Shown here one piece after another: positions 37,284 through 37,430 of a DNA stretch of 37,430 nt (the first letter of the stretch is position 1; every line of letters starts with the position of its first letter). The notes under the pieces were generated by a model that was given only the letters and a program-made list of their open reading frames with translations, did not search any database and was not told where the DNA came from. This DNA comes from an uncultured Spartobacteria bacterium (GTDB taxonomy: Bacteria; Verrucomicrobiota; Verrucomicrobiia; Chthoniobacterales; UBA6821): NCBI GenBank assembly GCA_903826635.1, contig CAIKFI010000119.1, positions 1-37,430 of the forward strand, in the 5' to 3' direction. The position numbers were made by a program, and so were the translations under genes.

Positions 37284-37409
37284 GCAACCACGGGCGCGCT
37301 CAAAATCGGGGGACGCGGAACGATCGTGGTTCTGGGCACGCAGGTCGCAAATGGCAATTACTCTGAGATAACGACCTCGACGACGGCTTCGACCATCACG
37401 GTCAAGTAG
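37284..37409 (+). pseudogene. C-terminal remnant of a beta-rich/Ig-like repeat surface protein, no start codon
   Basis: In-frame translation ATTGALKIGGRGTIVVLGTQVANGNYSEITTSTTASTITVK-stop; upstream in-frame stop at 37254-37256. Not in the ORF track. Confidence 0.45.
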
Positions 37410-37430
37410 CTCCCATTGAGTTCCGCCTAG

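Noticed and set aside
1-37430. CRISPR arrays, rRNA operons, complete transposons, restriction or toxin-antitoxin systems
   Set aside because: No regularly spaced identical repeats, rRNA signatures, transposase or defence-protein motifs were seen on reading the ORFs and intergenic regions.

Overview
The window is a gene-dense, high-GC bacterial chromosome segment. Gene content and a degenerate PEP-CTERM-like tail suggest a Verrucomicrobia/PVC-type genome; this is inference, no 16S is present. Most of it is ordinary core metabolism. Minus-strand block (1.0-10.1 kb): DUF2076 protein, topoisomerase III, DprA, GNAT, GT4 glycosyltransferase, TrxB, YbgC-like thioesterase, LolD-like ATPase. Plus-strand block (10.2-18 kb): two-domain Ndk, AspC, polyprenyl synthase, then a lipid-modification cluster (Cfa-like methyltransferase, DUF1295, second Cfa-like methyltransferase, MGDG-synthase-like GT). 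Then PtsI and YkgJ (minus); RfbD-RsmE-FolE2-HemX-HemA-HemC-CobA/HemD; HPF; ScpA-ScpB; a compacted P-protein, STAS protein and SpoIIE phosphatase; GrpE-DnaJ; amidase (minus), HisF, SDR (minus). The left edge holds a probable tRNA 3'-end att remnant and an internally deleted umuD. The right edge holds two start-less coding remnants missed by the ORF track: a PEP-CTERM-like tail and a beta-rich repeat tail. The most interesting signals are: (1) several intergenic gaps carry short-period degenerate tandem arrays, mostly heptamers, with different units but a shared period; (2) a chorismate mutase/ACT protein with a shrunken, probably dead prephenate dehydratase domain, overlapping a STAS gene and followed by a SpoIIE phosphatase; (3) a tandem Ndk with a degenerate N-terminal domain; (4) the Cfa/DUF1295/Cfa/GT28 lipid cluster; (5) a glutamyl-tRNA reductase lacking its C-terminal dimerization domain. 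I found no clear defence system, CRISPR array, rRNA or complete tRNA.
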